Source: Natronorubrum daqingense (GTDB lineage Archaea > Halobacteriota > Halobacteria > Halobacteriales > Natrialbaceae). From it: a DNA stretch of 64,000 nucleotides. Below, one piece after another: positions 17,861-26,137 of this stretch. The position numbers and the translations under genes are program-made. Position 1 is the stretch's first letter. The number at the start of each line of letters is the position of its first letter. The notes under the pieces were generated by a model, which was not told the DNA's origin, did no database searches, and was given only the letters and a program-made list of their open reading frames with translations. The DNA is taken from assembly GCF_001971705.1 (NCBI RefSeq), contig NZ_CP019327.1:620001-684000 (forward strand), read 5' to 3'.

Positions 17861-18820
17861 CTACAAGACGAGCGTCGAAAGGAGGCCGACGAGTCCCGCC
17901 ACCGAGAAGCCGAGCCCCGGAACGAGGAGTAAGCCGCCGAAGAGGACGTACATGGTGCCGGTTCGTCGCTTGGCTGCGAGCACGTCGAAGTAACCCGCGT
18001 TCGAGATTTCGAACCAGCCAGCTTCAGCTTCATCGGCACTGACGGTGACGACGGGGCCGGAACCGACGGTCCCTGCGGACTCATCGTAACCGACGGTACC
18101 GACAGAGTCACTCGAGTCGGTGACGCGGCCACCGAGCACGGAGACGTCGTCGCCGGGCCCGAGGCGTCGTTCGCGGTACTGCCGGACGATTCCGTCGGGC
18201 TGGTCGCTCGCTTCGTGACCGTCGTGGACACCGGAGGTTCCGGAGTCGCCCCCGCCGAAATCGCCGGACCGAAGGAGATCCTCATCCTCGAGTCGGCGTC
18301 TCGCTGGCGCGGAAAGTGTTTCTTCGTCGACCCACGACGGCGTTGGTGTCGTCGGTGTCTCGGGGTCCTCGATGGGCTGTCCGTCAGAGAGCGAGAGGGT
18401 GGCGTTCGCCGGATCCACCGAGACCGCGTCGTACTCGTCTTCGACGACGAATCGCGTTCGGCCCGTCGCCTGTCCGTCTCGCTGACGGACGACGTCGGCG
18501 GCGGTGTGTTCGCTTGCTGCGCGCTCGCCGCCGCCACTCGCTTCGACCACCGACCGAGCGTCGACGGCGTACGCCACACACGAGTCGCCGGAAAGCGGTG
18601 CCTCGAGCGTTCCGTCTTCGCCCGCCCGTACGATCCCATCTACCCTGATCGGGTCCGTGGTCGTGGTGAGTTCACCCACTGGCGTCGGGCCGTTCTCGCG
18701 AATCGTTCGAACCGTCCGAACCCGTCGCATTCCGGTCCGCACGATAGTGATGCTACCGGTAACGATACCAACCCCCACCATGGCGACGGCACTGACGACG
18801 AGAACGTCTGCGAACGACAT
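17861..18820 (-). CDS. GIDE-domain-like membrane protein
   Basis: The 319-residue protein has an N-terminal membrane helix (FADVLVVSAVAMVGVGIVTG) and a soluble middle part. Two C-terminal helices follow (TMYVLFGGLLLVPGLGFSVA and AGLVGLLSTLVL). The soluble part shows the pattern EAPLSGDSCVAYAVDAR followed by RTRFVVEDEYDAVSVDPANA. This resembles the GIDE domain (named from a eukaryotic E3 ligase but common in bacterial and archaeal membrane proteins). No RING or catalytic motif is present. The ATG at 18820 lies about 27 bases after a minus-strand AATTATGC box. Function unknown. Confidence 0.65.
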   Translation of the reverse strand: MSFADVLVVSAVAMVGVGIVTGSITIVRTGMRRVRTVRTIRENGPTPVGELTTTTDPIRVDGIVRAGEDGTLEAPLSGDSCVAYAVDARSVVEASGGGERAASEHTAADVVRQRDGQATGRTRFVVEDEYDAVSVDPANATLSLSDGQPIEDPETPTTPTPSWVDEETLSAPARRRLEDEDLLRSGDFGGGDSGTSGVHDGHEASDQPDGIVRQYRERRLGPGDDVSVLGGRVTDSSDSVGTVGYDESAGTVGSGPVVTVSADEAEAGWFEISNAGYFDVLAAKRRTGTMYVLFGGLLLVPGLGFSVAGLVGLLSTLVL

Positions 18821-18876
18821 ACCGGCCGGTTTCCGGCGAGCGCGCATAATTCCCCCGACTGCGCGGACGAGGTCGG

Positions 18877-19143
18877 TCAGACGGTCTCGTCGTCGAAGTG
18901 TGAGACCGCAGCGACGACGAGACCCAGCGTGAGGAGAAAGACGCCGACGGTTACGCCCGCGTACAGGCCGACCGACGAGGGCGTGATCGGCACCGCCATC
19001 TCGAGGACGACCAGTTCCTCGATGCCAACGGCCGTCGGAAGGACGAAGCCGAGGAGGGCGCCACCGACGGTGGCGACGGCGGTCGCTGCGAGGAGCGTTC
19101 CTACGAATCGCCGTCGGTTGCCCGGTTCTCGGTCGACGCTCAC
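18877..19143 (-). CDS. Small two-helix membrane protein
   Basis: I do not recognise this 88-residue protein. It has a basic N-terminus (EPGNRRR) followed by the helices FVGTLLAATAVATVGGALLG and YAGVTVGVFLLTLGLVVAAV, and a short acidic C-terminus. The arginine-rich start predicts both termini inside the cell. It lies 56 bases upstream of the GIDE-like gene on the same strand, so the two may be cotranscribed. Confidence 0.65.
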   Translation of the reverse strand: MSVDREPGNRRRFVGTLLAATAVATVGGALLGFVLPTAVGIEELVVLEMAVPITPSSVGLYAGVTVGVFLLTLGLVVAAVSHFDDETV

Positions 19144-19202
19144 GTTCCAGTGTTGGACGGAGGCAACCGAGACTGTTGTGGTTTCCGGCGGAATACGGGG
19201 TG

Positions 19203-20267
19203 CTACTCCTCGCGTTCGATCACGAACTCGGTGAACTCTCGGAGCTTTCGAGTGGTCTCTTCGTCGAAATCGAGCTCCTCGACCGCCGCGCGGGCCTGTG
19301 CTGAGAGTTCGAGAGCCTGTTCGCGCGCGTACTCGAGACTCCCCGCATCCTCGATGATCGAAAGGGCCTCCGCGACTTCCTCGTCGGTGTTAGAGTCCGC
19401 ACTCAGAATGTGCTGGAGACGCTCGGCCTGATCGGGGGCGCTCTCCTGGAGAGCGTGGATGACCAGCAACGTTTGCTTTCCTTCGCGGATGTCGTTGCCG
19501 AACTCCTTGCCGAAGTCGCCGGCTCTGCCCAGCGAGTGTTCGACGTCGAGAATATCGTCGCCGATCTGGAAGGCGACGGCCGTCAGTTCAGCGTAGGTGG
19601 CGACGGCCTGCTCGACTTCGGCAGGTTGGTCGGTGAGGATCGCTGCGAGGCGGGCAACGATCCGCGCGAGACACCCTGTCTTGCACGCACACATCTCGAG
19701 GTACTGCTCGGGGGTAGCGCGGATGGCGTGTTCGTTGTGCCAGCAGATGTCCATTCCCTGTCCGAGGTGGGTTCGATTGAGTTCGTGCATGAGCATCTCG
19801 AAGGCCTCGAGGCGACGATCCGCTGGAATCTCGTCCGCCCGGTCGCTCAGGACTTTCAGCGGCAGGAAGTACAATGCGTTTCCCGCGTTGAGGGCGATGT
19901 CCTGCCCGTAGAGGTGGTGGAGGGCTCGTTCACCCCGACGGATCGTCGCGCCGTCTTCGACGTCGTCGACGATGATCGTCCCGTTGTGGAGGATCTCGGG
20001 GATACAAGCGTAGTGGACGTACTCGGCGGGATCTTCGCCGAATCCCTCGACGAAGACGAGAAAGAGCACGGCCCGCCAGCGTTTCCCCCCTCGATCGAGC
20101 AAGTCCCACAGTGGCGTCGAGAGCGATCGCTGAACGGCGTATGGGTCGTACTCGTACGTCGGTTCGCCGAAGTACGACTCGAGGTACTCGGCGTCGATCT
20201 CGCGTGGGACCAGATCGGCGATTGCGTCGTCGATAGCCGGGCGCCAGTCGGCAAGCGTCTCCCGCAT
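19203..20267 (-). CDS. Polyprenyl diphosphate synthase family protein
   Basis: The 354-residue protein is a trans-prenyltransferase that extends allylic diphosphates with isopentenyl diphosphate, as needed for archaeal lipids and quinones. It has the first Asp-rich motif DDVEDGATIRRGERALHH and the second GDDILDVEHSLG, plus GKEFGNDIREGKQTLL near the C-terminus. It lies about 27 bases after a strong minus-strand box TCTTTTTTA, which supports ATG 20267 over an upstream in-frame start. Product length cannot be told. Compared with short-chain synthases it has extra acidic C-terminal sequence. It is divergent from the peptidase gene. Confidence 0.88.
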   Translation of the reverse strand: MRETLADWRPAIDDAIADLVPREIDAEYLESYFGEPTYEYDPYAVQRSLSTPLWDLLDRGGKRWRAVLFLVFVEGFGEDPAEYVHYACIPEILHNGTIIVDDVEDGATIRRGERALHHLYGQDIALNAGNALYFLPLKVLSDRADEIPADRRLEAFEMLMHELNRTHLGQGMDICWHNEHAIRATPEQYLEMCACKTGCLARIVARLAAILTDQPAEVEQAVATYAELTAVAFQIGDDILDVEHSLGRAGDFGKEFGNDIREGKQTLLVIHALQESAPDQAERLQHILSADSNTDEEVAEALSIIEDAGSLEYAREQALELSAQARAAVEELDFDEETTRKLREFTEFVIEREE

Positions 20268-20290
20268 ACTCGAATCGTGAGAGAGTGGCG

Positions 20291-20299
20291 TAAAAAAGA
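20291..20299 (-). promoter_or_regulatory. TATA box of the polyprenyl synthase gene
   Basis: On the minus strand this reads TCTTTTTTA and sits about 27 bases before the ATG at 20267, giving a leaderless transcript. Confidence 0.55.
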
Positions 20300-20380
20300 T
20301 TCCCAGTTTCACTTGTCAGTAGTGAAACTATCTCTTCCGCGAACGGTACAATTACCCACCCCTCCGTTCTGTGTAACCGT

Positions 20381-21691
20381 ATGACAGCGTGGATTAGCGA
20401 AGTCTTCACGAGTGACGTCGGCTGGAACCACCTCGAGACGCTCGTCGACCTCGAGACCAGAATGGCGGGTAGCGACGGCGAGCAAGTCGCAGCCGAACGA
20501 ACGCGAGACGCGCTCGAGGAGGTAGGGGCACGAAACGCCCGCCTCGAGTCGTTCGAAATTCAGGGCTGGACGCGCGGCGACAGTTCGATCGGGGCCGGCG
20601 AGACGACGCAGGAGTGTATCGCCCTTCCCCGAAGTCCGTCCGCACAGGTCACGGCACCGCTGGTCGATCTCGGCTACGGACTGCCCGAGGACTTCGCTGA
20701 GGCCGATCTCGAGGGCACGATCGTCATGGTGCGAAGCGACATTCCGAGCCACTACGAGCGCTACATTCACCGTCGAGAGAAGTACTACAACGCCGTCGAG
20801 AGCGGTGCCGTCGGCTTCGTCTACCGGAATCACGTCGAAGGGTGTCTCCCACCGACGGGGAGCGTGGGGACCGAAGACGATCCGATCGGCGAGATTCCGG
20901 CCGTCGGCGTCTCGAGCGAGACCGGCGCGCGATTGGCTCGTCGGTTCGACGGCGACGAAATCGAACTGACGATCGACGCCGATATCCACGCGGCCGAGAG
21001 CCAGAACGTCCACGCCGAACTCGGCCCGGAGACGGACGAACGCGTCCTCGTGACGAGCCACGTGGACGCTCACGACATCGCGGAGGGGGCACTCGACAAT
21101 GGGGCTGGAACGGCCATGGTACTCGAGATCGCGAACGCGCTCGCCGCGCGCGAAGACGACCTCGAGACGCGCGTCGAGTTCGTCGCCTACGGCGCGGAGG
21201 AGGTCGGCCTCGTCGGCTCTGCGTACCACGCCGAGACGACCGACCACGACACGATCGCGGCCATCGTCAACAACGACGGCGTCGTCCGCGATCGAACGCT
21301 CTCGCTTACCACCCACGGATTCGACGATCTCGAGGCTGCGGCGGACGAGATCGCCGCTCGGTACGGTCATCCGATCGAGACCGTTCCGAAACTCGGCCCT
21401 CACAGCGACCACTGGCCGTTCGTCCAGTGGGGCGTCCCCGGCTACCACGTCAAATCGACGTCCGATGACGTCGGTCGCGGCTGGGGACACACCTTCGCCG
21501 ACACGTTCGAAAAACTCGAGCAGCGCACGCTTCGCGAACAGGCGATCTTACTGACCGATCTGACGGTCCACCTCGCGCGCGAATCCGTCGACGTCGACCG
21601 TCGTTCACCTGAGGAGATCGCGGGCGACCTCGAGACGCAGAACCTCGCAGAGGGTATGCGCCGAACCGGCGATTGGCCGTACGACGAGTAA
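20381..21691 (+). CDS. M28-family zinc metallopeptidase
   Basis: This 436-residue protein is a co-catalytic zinc aminopeptidase or carboxypeptidase of family M28. It shows the ligand motifs SHVDAHD (His and Asp), DNGAGTAM (bridging Asp), YGAEEVGLVGS (catalytic and ligand Glu), NNDGV and HSDHWPF. A PA-like insert (about residues 85-190) precedes the catalytic core. There is no signal peptide, so it appears to be cytoplasmic. Transcription diverges from the polyprenyl synthase gene, and a TACAATT box lies near 20347-20353. Confidence 0.92.
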   Translation: MTAWISEVFTSDVGWNHLETLVDLETRMAGSDGEQVAAERTRDALEEVGARNARLESFEIQGWTRGDSSIGAGETTQECIALPRSPSAQVTAPLVDLGYGLPEDFAEADLEGTIVMVRSDIPSHYERYIHRREKYYNAVESGAVGFVYRNHVEGCLPPTGSVGTEDDPIGEIPAVGVSSETGARLARRFDGDEIELTIDADIHAAESQNVHAELGPETDERVLVTSHVDAHDIAEGALDNGAGTAMVLEIANALAAREDDLETRVEFVAYGAEEVGLVGSAYHAETTDHDTIAAIVNNDGVVRDRTLSLTTHGFDDLEAAADEIAARYGHPIETVPKLGPHSDHWPFVQWGVPGYHVKSTSDDVGRGWGHTFADTFEKLEQRTLREQAILLTDLTVHLARESVDVDRRSPEEIAGDLETQNLAEGMRRTGDWPYDE

Positions 21692-21732
21692 CCACCCCGC
21701 ACGCTTTTTTCTGCGCTGGCCGAACTCGTGGT

Positions 21733-22611
21733 ATGGACCTCGAGTGGCCCAGGAACGAGCAGGCGGTCGTCGGAGTCGTCTCGTCGGGAGCCGACGCACT
21801 TCCGCTCGGCGACACGATCAACGCCAGCGACGACGTGACGACGATCCGCGACGACGTAGAGAGCGTTCTCGCCGCAGAGCCGACACTCGTCGTCGCCGAC
21901 GGAGAGTCGTCTCTCTCAGCCCTCGCGCGCGCCGAACCGTCCGTCCCCGTCTTACCCGTCGGCGACGTTTCCGGGGTCGACGCCGTTTCGCCGACAGCGC
22001 TGCCTGGCGCACTCGAGGCGATCGCCAACGGGGATGCGACCCTCACAGAACTGGCAGTGGTCGACGTGAGGGTCGAACCGAAAGGTGACGACGTGAGTCC
22101 GAGCCGTGACGCCGACTCGTCGATCGAGCGCGGTGATGGAGACGACCGCGCGGATTCGATCGGGAACACTACCGCCCCGGCCGCGACTGTCGGCGAGGAC
22201 TCGACTCGAGCCCTCTTCGACGTGACGCTCGTCACCGACGAACCGGCACGGATCTCCGAGTACGGTCTCTCGAGTCGCGGCGAGACGGTCGATACGATTC
22301 GGGCGGACGGTCTCGTCGTCGCCACCGCAGCCGGCACGTCCGGGTACGCCAGTGCGCTCGAGACGCCACAGTTGTCCACGGCCGTCGATGCTGTTGCGGT
22401 TGCACCGATTGCCCCGTTCGCGACCCAAGCCCGACGCTGGATACTGCCGACGGACGACCTCGGACTGACGGTCGAGCGAGATGACGGTGACGTGAGTCTC
22501 GTCGTCGACGACCGCGTCGTTCAGACTGTTGGCGTCGACGACCGCATACGACTCAGCGTCGACTCGACGCTGTCGACGGTGGTCGTTCCAGCCGACGTCC
22601 CGACCGTCTAA
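21733..22611 (+). CDS. Degenerate NAD kinase-like protein
   Basis: The 292-residue protein keeps the C-terminal shape of NAD kinases: LVTDEPARISEYGLSSRGE, then IRADGLVVATAAGTSGYASA in place of the usual DG-x-hhATPTGSTAYS. A stretch near APIAPFATQARRWILP resembles the family's IxPICPHTL-like segment. The N-terminal GGDGT phosphate-binding motif is absent; the matching region reads VVADGESSLSALA. The middle holds an acidic low-complexity insert. It therefore looks like a pseudoenzyme or a divergent kinase. It starts at ATG 21733, 41 bases after the peptidase gene. Confidence 0.7.
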   Translation: MDLEWPRNEQAVVGVVSSGADALPLGDTINASDDVTTIRDDVESVLAAEPTLVVADGESSLSALARAEPSVPVLPVGDVSGVDAVSPTALPGALEAIANGDATLTELAVVDVRVEPKGDDVSPSRDADSSIERGDGDDRADSIGNTTAPAATVGEDSTRALFDVTLVTDEPARISEYGLSSRGETVDTIRADGLVVATAAGTSGYASALETPQLSTAVDAVAVAPIAPFATQARRWILPTDDLGLTVERDDGDVSLVVDDRVVQTVGVDDRIRLSVDSTLSTVVVPADVPTV

Positions 22612-22618
22612 CGCATCG

Positions 22619-22909
22619 TTACGTGTCTGTAATCGTTATCTCGCCACTTGTTGTCACTAAAATATTATAACCTTCGTACCTGAACGTAACTGAGACAGAG
22701 CAGTTCTGGCGTCGGGAGTGTCGTATCAATTCGTTTAACGGTTCTGGGCCGACACTCTCGTAGAGGACCTCGAGGTCGGAATAGCCAGTGTCCTCCAGTG
22801 TCGAAATCCCACGGAGGATGGCCTGAGACGTCGACTCACTCGACTTTTCCTCGACGACGACTTCCGATCCGCCATCCGGTCGTCGGTCACGGTGGGGGGA
22901 GTCAGTCAT
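22619..22909 (-). CDS. HalOD1 (haloarchaeal output domain) protein
   Basis: This 96-residue protein is a stand-alone HalOD1 domain: SQAILRGISTLEDTGYSDLE, LYESVGPEPLNELIRH and VSVTFRYEGYNILVTTSGEI. The domain is known only from haloarchaea, where it occurs alone or on response regulators; its biochemical role is not established. The gene converges on the NAD-kinase-like gene and has an AT-rich upstream region (22920-23000). Confidence 0.85.
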   Translation of the reverse strand: MTDSPHRDRRPDGGSEVVVEEKSSESTSQAILRGISTLEDTGYSDLEVLYESVGPEPLNELIRHSRRQNCSVSVTFRYEGYNILVTTSGEITITDT

Positions 22910-23099
22910 GTGCTACGGTGTAAATTCACAGACCTTTCAAACATTAACCAAAACAAATAGGAATATCGCTGTTTAGATTATATCATTCAAAGTTTATTAT
23001 AGGCGTGTAGAACGGTTATCCGCATCCCGGTCTGGCAAAAATCCGGCGACGAACGTCGACAGCGAAGTGGCTAAACCGTCCCACTCCCAAGGCGAAGGT

Positions 23100-24011
23100 A
23101 TGCAAGCGCTGGTTATTGCGGCGCACGGCTCACATCTGAACCCCGACGCCTCGGACCCGACGTACGCCCACGCAGACACCGTTCGGGAGACGGGTGCGTT
23201 CGACGAGGTTCGCGAGGCGTTCTGGAAGGAAGAACCGCACTTTCGAGAGGTGATCCGCACCCTCGAGTCCGAGGAAGTGTTCGTCGTCCCGCTGTTCATC
23301 AGCGAGGGCTACTTCACCGAACAAGTCATTCCTCGAGAGTTGCGACTCGAGGACTGGAACCCCGACAAGTGGGACTCCGACGGAACGGCCGCCTCCACCG
23401 TCACGCTCGAGGCAACCGACGTCGACAAGACGGTCCACTACTGCGGCCCGGTCGGCACGCACGACGCGATGACGGACGTAATCGTCCAGCGGGCTGAAAC
23501 CGTCACCGAGGACTCCGACGTCGGTGCGGGGTTCGGCCTCGCAGTCGTCGGCCACGGCACCGAGCGCAACGAGAACTCGGCGAAGGCCATCGAGTACCAC
23601 ACCGAGCGAATTCGCGAGCAGGGCCGATTCGACGAAGTCGAGGCGTTGTTCATGGACGAAGAACCCGAAGTCGACGACGTTACCGACTTCTTCGAGGCCG
23701 AGGACGTCGTCGTCGTCCCCCTCTTCATCGCGGACGGCTACCACACCCAAGAGGACATCCCCGAAGACATGGGGCTGACCGACGATTACCGCCTCGGCTG
23801 GGACGTCCCGGCAGAAGTCGATGGCCACCGAATTTGGTACGCCGGCGCAGTCGGCACCGAAGGACTGATGGCCGACGTCCTTCTCGAGCGCGCCGTCGAT
23901 GCCGGTGCAGACGTCGGCGACGCACTCGAGGCCGTTCGAAACGAGGTGTCGCTTCGGGACGGTGGCACATCCGACAGCACGAGCGGACCGACGACCGAGG
24001 CGGGGGACTGA
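23100..24011 (+). CDS. cbiX: Tandem CbiX sirohydrochlorin cobaltochelatase
   Basis: The 303-residue protein has two CbiX domains: an N-terminal one opening with VIAAHGSHLNPDAS and a second with AVVGHGTERNENSA. Each has the histidine that, in the family, takes part in metal insertion. CbiX puts cobalt into sirohydrochlorin in B12 synthesis, or a related metal into a similar ring. Each half also has the EDVVVVPLFIADGYHT type of segment. The DR2241 gene starts three bases after its stop. ATG 23100 follows GGCGAAGGT. Confidence 0.93.
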   Translation: MQALVIAAHGSHLNPDASDPTYAHADTVRETGAFDEVREAFWKEEPHFREVIRTLESEEVFVVPLFISEGYFTEQVIPRELRLEDWNPDKWDSDGTAASTVTLEATDVDKTVHYCGPVGTHDAMTDVIVQRAETVTEDSDVGAGFGLAVVGHGTERNENSAKAIEYHTERIREQGRFDEVEALFMDEEPEVDDVTDFFEAEDVVVVPLFIADGYHTQEDIPEDMGLTDDYRLGWDVPAEVDGHRIWYAGAVGTEGLMADVLLERAVDAGADVGDALEAVRNEVSLRDGGTSDSTSGPTTEAGD

Positions 24012-24014
24012 CGC

Positions 24015-25205
24015 GTGGATCGAACGTCACCCGAATTCGAAGCGGTCCTCGAGACCGTCACCGACGAGGAGCGTATCGCGTTCGACGGACTCACTATCGA
24101 ACGCGACGGCGACACGTACACCGTCGAGACCCCCGCCGGCGCGCAGACGGGTCTCGAGCGATCGGATCTTCCCCAGGCACTCGAACCCGTCTCCGCGTAC
24201 GTCACGAACTGGTACTACTGGCAACGGACGGTCGGCGGCGAGGACACCGCCCGGCGGGCGTTCCTCCGGTGGTGTGAACGAGCACCGATAGAGACTGAGG
24301 GTACCGGAGCTGACGAACCAGCCACCAGTGACGCGAGTACCTACACAAACGCCGACGATGGAACCGTCGCGGTCCCGGCGCGCGACGAGGCGCTTCGAGA
24401 CGGGATCGACAGGGAGTGGGGCGAACTCGTCGTCACGACACGGCTCGTCGACGACGTCGACCGACCCGAGAGCGAACGCGTCTACGATTGTTGGCACGTA
24501 GCGGACGCCGGTACCGACCTCGCGGAACTCGAGGTCTATGACGACCCGCGTGCGGCACGGGAGCTCGCAACGCACGACGAGGACGGCCGCTATCGGCCGC
24601 TGAAAACGGCTCCAACGCTCGTCTCCGGGTGGGCGTTCACCGGCCTTTCGGGAGCCGAACTCGTCGACACGATCGGCTTCTTCTATCCCGCGACGGTCGC
24701 TAACTGGCATCGCGAGCAACGCGACGCGCTCGACGTCGACCACTGGGCCGAGACGGCAGACCGCCAGAGCGGTATCTACGACGTCGTCGACGAACTGCCA
24801 CGCGAGGCCGTCGAGTGGATGACCGAAGCCTGCTGTGTCGACTCGCAGTGTCTTCGCCGACGCGAGTGGCACTTCGAGGAAGACGACGAACTCGCCGTCG
24901 ACGGCGGCGACGGGCAGTTCCCGTGTCGAGAGCCGTGCTCGCTCGTGATCGCCGCCGCTCGATCGTGGGCCATCCTCGAGTCCGAAGACGAGCACACGTA
25001 CGAACTCGAGTTGACGACGAGCGAGCTCAACCAGCTTACAGAGATCGTCGACGCCGTTGCCGACGGACGAACGGACGAAATACGCGAAGCGGACGTCAAC
25101 GACGGCGCGAATCGATTCCGCGCACGATACCTTCGTGCCAAGCGATTCGACGACGATGGTGGATTCACAGCGCGGCGACGAGCAGACGAAACCGACGCCG
25201 ACTAA
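24015..25205 (+). CDS. DR2241 family protein, probable iron-sulfur partner of CbiX
   Basis: The 396-residue protein belongs to the DR2241 family, often found next to cbiX. Its C-terminal half holds five cysteines in CCVDSQCLRRRE and FPCREPCSLVIAAARSW, likely ligands of a 4Fe-4S cluster. The N-terminal part is an acidic domain without a known motif. It begins at GTG 24015, three bases after cbiX, so the pair is an operon. The family is thought to act in cobalamin or chelatase chemistry, but no reaction has been shown that I know of. Confidence 0.8.
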   Translation: MDRTSPEFEAVLETVTDEERIAFDGLTIERDGDTYTVETPAGAQTGLERSDLPQALEPVSAYVTNWYYWQRTVGGEDTARRAFLRWCERAPIETEGTGADEPATSDASTYTNADDGTVAVPARDEALRDGIDREWGELVVTTRLVDDVDRPESERVYDCWHVADAGTDLAELEVYDDPRAARELATHDEDGRYRPLKTAPTLVSGWAFTGLSGAELVDTIGFFYPATVANWHREQRDALDVDHWAETADRQSGIYDVVDELPREAVEWMTEACCVDSQCLRRREWHFEEDDELAVDGGDGQFPCREPCSLVIAAARSWAILESEDEHTYELELTTSELNQLTEIVDAVADGRTDEIREADVNDGANRFRARYLRAKRFDDDGGFTARRRADETDAD

Positions 25206-25235
25206 CGCGTCGGCCGACCGTCGACACGCTCGCCG

Positions 25236-25811
25236 CTATCGAACCAACAAAACGAGTGCGACACAAAAGCCAACGGCGACGATCCCGACGCCGATCATCG
25301 AAAGCGTTCCACCGACCGTCGCTGCCGTTACCGTCGCGATTCCGATGGCGACGAGCCCGAGGGCGACGACGGCGAGAGTCGCCGGATCGAGCCCACTCAC
25401 CGTGAGGACACGCTCGAGTGTGGATGGCTCCGGTGTCGGGTTGGCCGGTTCGGCGAGTGACTCGTCGACGTCGACCGGCCCCGGTGCGGGTTTGACGACG
25501 ACGGGGACTGTGACCGTCTCGGAACCGTAACCCGTGACGACCTCGAGTTGCCCCTCGATTGGGGCCTCGAGATTCTCCGCAGCGACGTGAACGGGGACGA
25601 CCGTTTCGCCCTCGGTCTCGACGTAATAGTTCGACGTCTCCAGCGTGGCGATTCGCTCGAGGTCCCCGTGTAGACGACAGTGGACGTGTGCGGGTCGTTC
25701 GTGTCCGTCGAGTAGCAGGTTGAACGAGCCACGCGTCTCGAGAGTACTGACGGCTGCCTCGAGGGAATCTGTGGACCCGCGATTGACGTGAACGGTGACC
25801 TCCTGGGACAC
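25236..25811 (-). CDS. Conserved membrane-anchored protein, beta-rich N-terminal part
   Basis: I do not recognise this 191-residue protein. Residues 1-125 alternate hydrophobic and charged residues in a beta-sandwich-like pattern (EVTVHVNRGST, PAHVHCRLHGDLERI, VVPVHVAAENLEAPIEGQLE). A Pro-rich linker and two C-terminal helices follow (ATLAVVALGLVAIGIATVTA and MIGVGIVAVGFCVALVLLVR). No signal peptide is seen, so the soluble part probably faces the cytoplasm. It converges on the DR2241 gene. Confidence 0.65.
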   Translation of the reverse strand: MSQEVTVHVNRGSTDSLEAAVSTLETRGSFNLLLDGHERPAHVHCRLHGDLERIATLETSNYYVETEGETVVPVHVAAENLEAPIEGQLEVVTGYGSETVTVPVVVKPAPGPVDVDESLAEPANPTPEPSTLERVLTVSGLDPATLAVVALGLVAIGIATVTAATVGGTLSMIGVGIVAVGFCVALVLLVR

Positions 25812-25826
25812 GATGAATCAGGCCGG

Positions 25827-26036
25827 TTAGGCCGGGGACTCCTCGCGCATATCCGGTGGAAGCAGGTTTGGAATACCGTCTTCGAGGGGGTATCGTTCAC
25901 CACACTCTTCGCAGACGAGCGTTCCGTCGATGATCTCCTCGCTGTCGTCTTCGCCGGTTTCGTACTCGGCGTCCTCGAGTTCCAGTTCGTGTTTGTCGAG
26001 CGGACAACAGAGAATTTCCAGCAACGACTCCTTCAT
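25827..26036 (-). CDS. Trm112-like methyltransferase-activating zinc protein
   Basis: This 69-residue protein shows the Trm112/UPF0434 pattern: MKESLLEILCCPLDKHELEL, then LVCEECGERYPLEDGIPNLLP. The cysteines form a small zinc knuckle. In archaea and eukaryotes Trm112 stabilises and activates SAM-dependent methyltransferases acting on tRNA, rRNA and release factors. The start is ATG 26036, about 27 bases after a minus-strand CCTTTTG box. It lies 15 bases upstream of the membrane-protein gene on the same strand. A Trm9-like enzyme is encoded at 33438. Confidence 0.85.
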   Translation of the reverse strand: MKESLLEILCCPLDKHELELEDAEYETGEDDSEEIIDGTLVCEECGERYPLEDGIPNLLPPDMREESPA

Positions 26037-26137
26037 ACTACGTAGGCTGGCCGCATCCAGCAAAAGGTTTCGGGAACGCGCCGCGCGAAGAGTGTGGCGG
26101 CGGCCCGCGTGCGGTACTCGTGGTCGTGGCCGTCGCG

